From contig NZ_CP055156.1 of NCBI RefSeq assembly GCF_014217805.1, positions 4,346,585-4,410,584 of the forward strand: 64,000 bases of DNA, in the 5' to 3' direction. The DNA is from Adhaeribacter swui (GTDB lineage: Bacteria; Bacteroidota; Bacteroidia; Cytophagales; Hymenobacteraceae). A program made the translations under genes and the position numbers. Shown one piece after another: positions 62,736-64,000 of this stretch (positions are counted from its first letter, which is position 1; each line of letters begins with the position of its first letter). The notes beneath the pieces were generated by a model. The model worked only from the letters and a program-made list of their open reading frames with translations, was not told the origin of the DNA and did not search any database.

Positions 62736-62998
62736 GAGTTTGGTTATGTATAAGTTTTGGCTCGTATGAAGCTATTAATCCCGATTTATTTGACTGATAG
62801 GTAAGGTGCTGCTATTCTGTAAAGTCAACCAACGGTAGTAATAAGTAGTTGATAGATTCTTAGAAATTAAGAAATTTAAAAAATTGCTCTTCTGGTTGCT
62901 CTTTATTTCGGTGCATACTGAATTTTGATATGCCGCCCGCGGATTCCGGAATTTAATTATAAGTAAGTTATAAAGGCAGCGAATAAACCCAGGACACC

Positions 62999-64000
62999 TT
63001 AGGAACTAACTTGGGGTTTTAGGCTGCTTTGGGCCGGAACCTGCGGCGCAACCGCATTTGGTATTAAATCGGTTTTGGAGGCGCCGGATTTTACAAATTG
63101 TCCCCAGGTTAAGTTATCGAGGCCCGGTTTGTGCGCTTTGGCCCGGTTAATGGCGTAAGAAGCTATGGTTTCTACAATCCACTCAAAATTCTCTTCGCCT
63201 ACACTGTTTAAATCGGCATCGGGAGCAGGGTTGCAAAAGTCAATGGCATACGGAATGCCGTCGCGGATGGCAAATTCTACGGTGTTCAAATCGTAACCCA
63301 AATACTGGTTAAGCTTAATAACGTATTCTTTTACTTGTTTTAAGATTTTTTTGGCCGCCGGCGCTTTGCCGTGTTCGTAACGTAAATGGTGCGGATTGCG
63401 GGGTTCGTACTGCATAATGCGCACGTGTTGGCCGCCCACGCAGTAACACCGGAAATAATCTTCAAAAATTATTTCTTCCTGCAGCATCATTACGAGTTGC
63501 CGCGTTTGATTAAACTTATCAAAAAAATCTTCGGGACTGTGCAGTTTGTACACATCGCGCCAGCCGCCCCCGTCAAACGGTTTCATGTAAGCCGGAAAGC
63601 CCACGTATTTAAAAATGCCGTCCCAATCTAAAGGATATTCCAGGTTCCGGAACGAATTGCCGTTGGTATTATCGGGCATATCGCGCGAAGGCAACAATAC
63701 GGTTTTGGGTACCGGTACGCCAATTTTTACGGCTAAGGCATTATTAAAAAATTTTTCGTCGGCGCTCCACCAAAAGGGGTTATTAATTACTGCCGTGCCC
63801 GACATGGCCGCATTTTTTAGCATGGCGCGGTAAAAAGGCACATCCTGCGAAATCCGGTCCACGATTACGTCGTAGCCCGAGGCTTCTCCCTGAATTACTT
63901 TATCTATCAACACAAAGTCGGCCGTTATATTTCTCACCCCTTTTTTATTAATCCGGTCCACGAAAGCTTGCGGAAAGGTGTTTTCCTGACCAAAAAGAAT
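62999..64000 (-). CDS. ATP-grasp ligase, 5' end beyond window
   Basis: 334 residues visible. The frame is open to the window edge (ILFGQENTFPQAFVDR at the very end), so the start lies outside. The ATP-grasp landmarks are AYMKPFDGGGWRDV (nucleotide loop), MLQEEIIFEDYFRCYCV and VEFAIRDGIPYAIDFCNPAPD (metal and catalytic residues). It is a RimK/D-Ala-D-Ala-ligase-like enzyme that would form an amide bond with ATP. With the YbdK-type ligase, the amidotransferase and the second ATP-grasp-like protein it makes a cluster of the kind predicted to synthesise small peptides or modified metabolites. The C-terminus is a short Pro/Gln/Ser tail. Confidence 0.88.
   Translation of the reverse strand: MLFGQENTFPQAFVDRINKKGVRNITADFVLIDKVIQGEASGYDVIVDRISQDVPFYRAMLKNAAMSGTAVINNPFWWSADEKFFNNALAVKIGVPVPKTVLLPSRDMPDNTNGNSFRNLEYPLDWDGIFKYVGFPAYMKPFDGGGWRDVYKLHSPEDFFDKFNQTRQLVMMLQEEIIFEDYFRCYCVGGQHVRIMQYEPRNPHHLRYEHGKAPAAKKILKQVKEYVIKLNQYLGYDLNTVEFAIRDGIPYAIDFCNPAPDADLNSVGEENFEWIVETIASYAINRAKAHKPGLDNLTWGQFVKSGASKTDLIPNAVAPQVPAQSSLKPQVSS

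Overview
The window comes from a Bacteroidota genome, most likely order Cytophagales and close to Hymenobacteraceae (Adhaeribacter/Pontibacter-like). This placement is inferred from three proteins with type IX secretion (T9SS) C-terminal sorting tails, weak or absent Shine-Dalgarno sites, TAnnTTTG-type -7 elements, the Bacteroidota forms of AddA/AddB, the BatA / dihydroorotase-like / DUF4199 / glycosyltransferase block, and A/T-rich intergenic DNA among moderate-GC genes. No rRNA, tRNA, CRISPR array or transposase gene was seen.

Layout. 1-6.8 kb: the 3' part of recQ, an XRE-S24 regulator, a pirin, an M2 peptidase lipoprotein and a solute-binding-like protein. 7-23.6 kb: a DNA-repair block with rmuC, an AddB-like nuclease and an AddA-like helicase-nuclease. 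AddB and AddA are separated by about 6 kb that holds a GH43-like enzyme, a decayed copy of the AddB N-terminus, a methyltransferase and an AT-rich islet. The islet carries a small membrane protein and a NERD/Mrr-like nuclease with a SEC-C zinc tail, whose frame is broken in an A8 tract. Two families of dispersed, structured non-coding repeats lie on both sides of this block. 23.9-29.2 kb: a DEAD-box RNA helicase, a STAS-like protein and a seven-repeat T9SS protein. 30.2-35.8 kb: a PSCyt1/DUF1549/DUF1553 plus DUF1501 pair, a GNAT and a 2H phosphoesterase. 36.6-44.9 kb: two very large tandem paralogous secreted proteins (malectin-like, glucose/sorbosone-dehydrogenase-like propeller, acidic/KD linker, T9SS tail). 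45.4-53.0 kb: an envelope operon (BatA-like, dihydroorotase-like, two DUF4199, GT2, GT4) meeting a convergent GT9 gene. 53.2-59.3 kb: purB, an AsmA-like/GT51 transglycosylase, a small conserved protein and two PAP2 phosphatases. 59.4-64.0 kb: a same-strand cluster of an ATP-grasp-like protein, a class I glutamine amidotransferase, a YbdK/GCS2-type carboxylate-amine ligase and a second ATP-grasp ligase running off the window end. This cluster is the best candidate for an uncharacterised amide-bond-forming pathway.

Non-coding structure is rich. There are three families of dispersed repeats, two of them showing a compensatory base change between copies. A 135-bp element has 17-bp perfect inverted ends. 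Six degenerate tracts with a strict 7-bp period abut gene starts or stops. There are several strong rho-independent terminators. All functions are inferred from sequence by eye; no database search was run.
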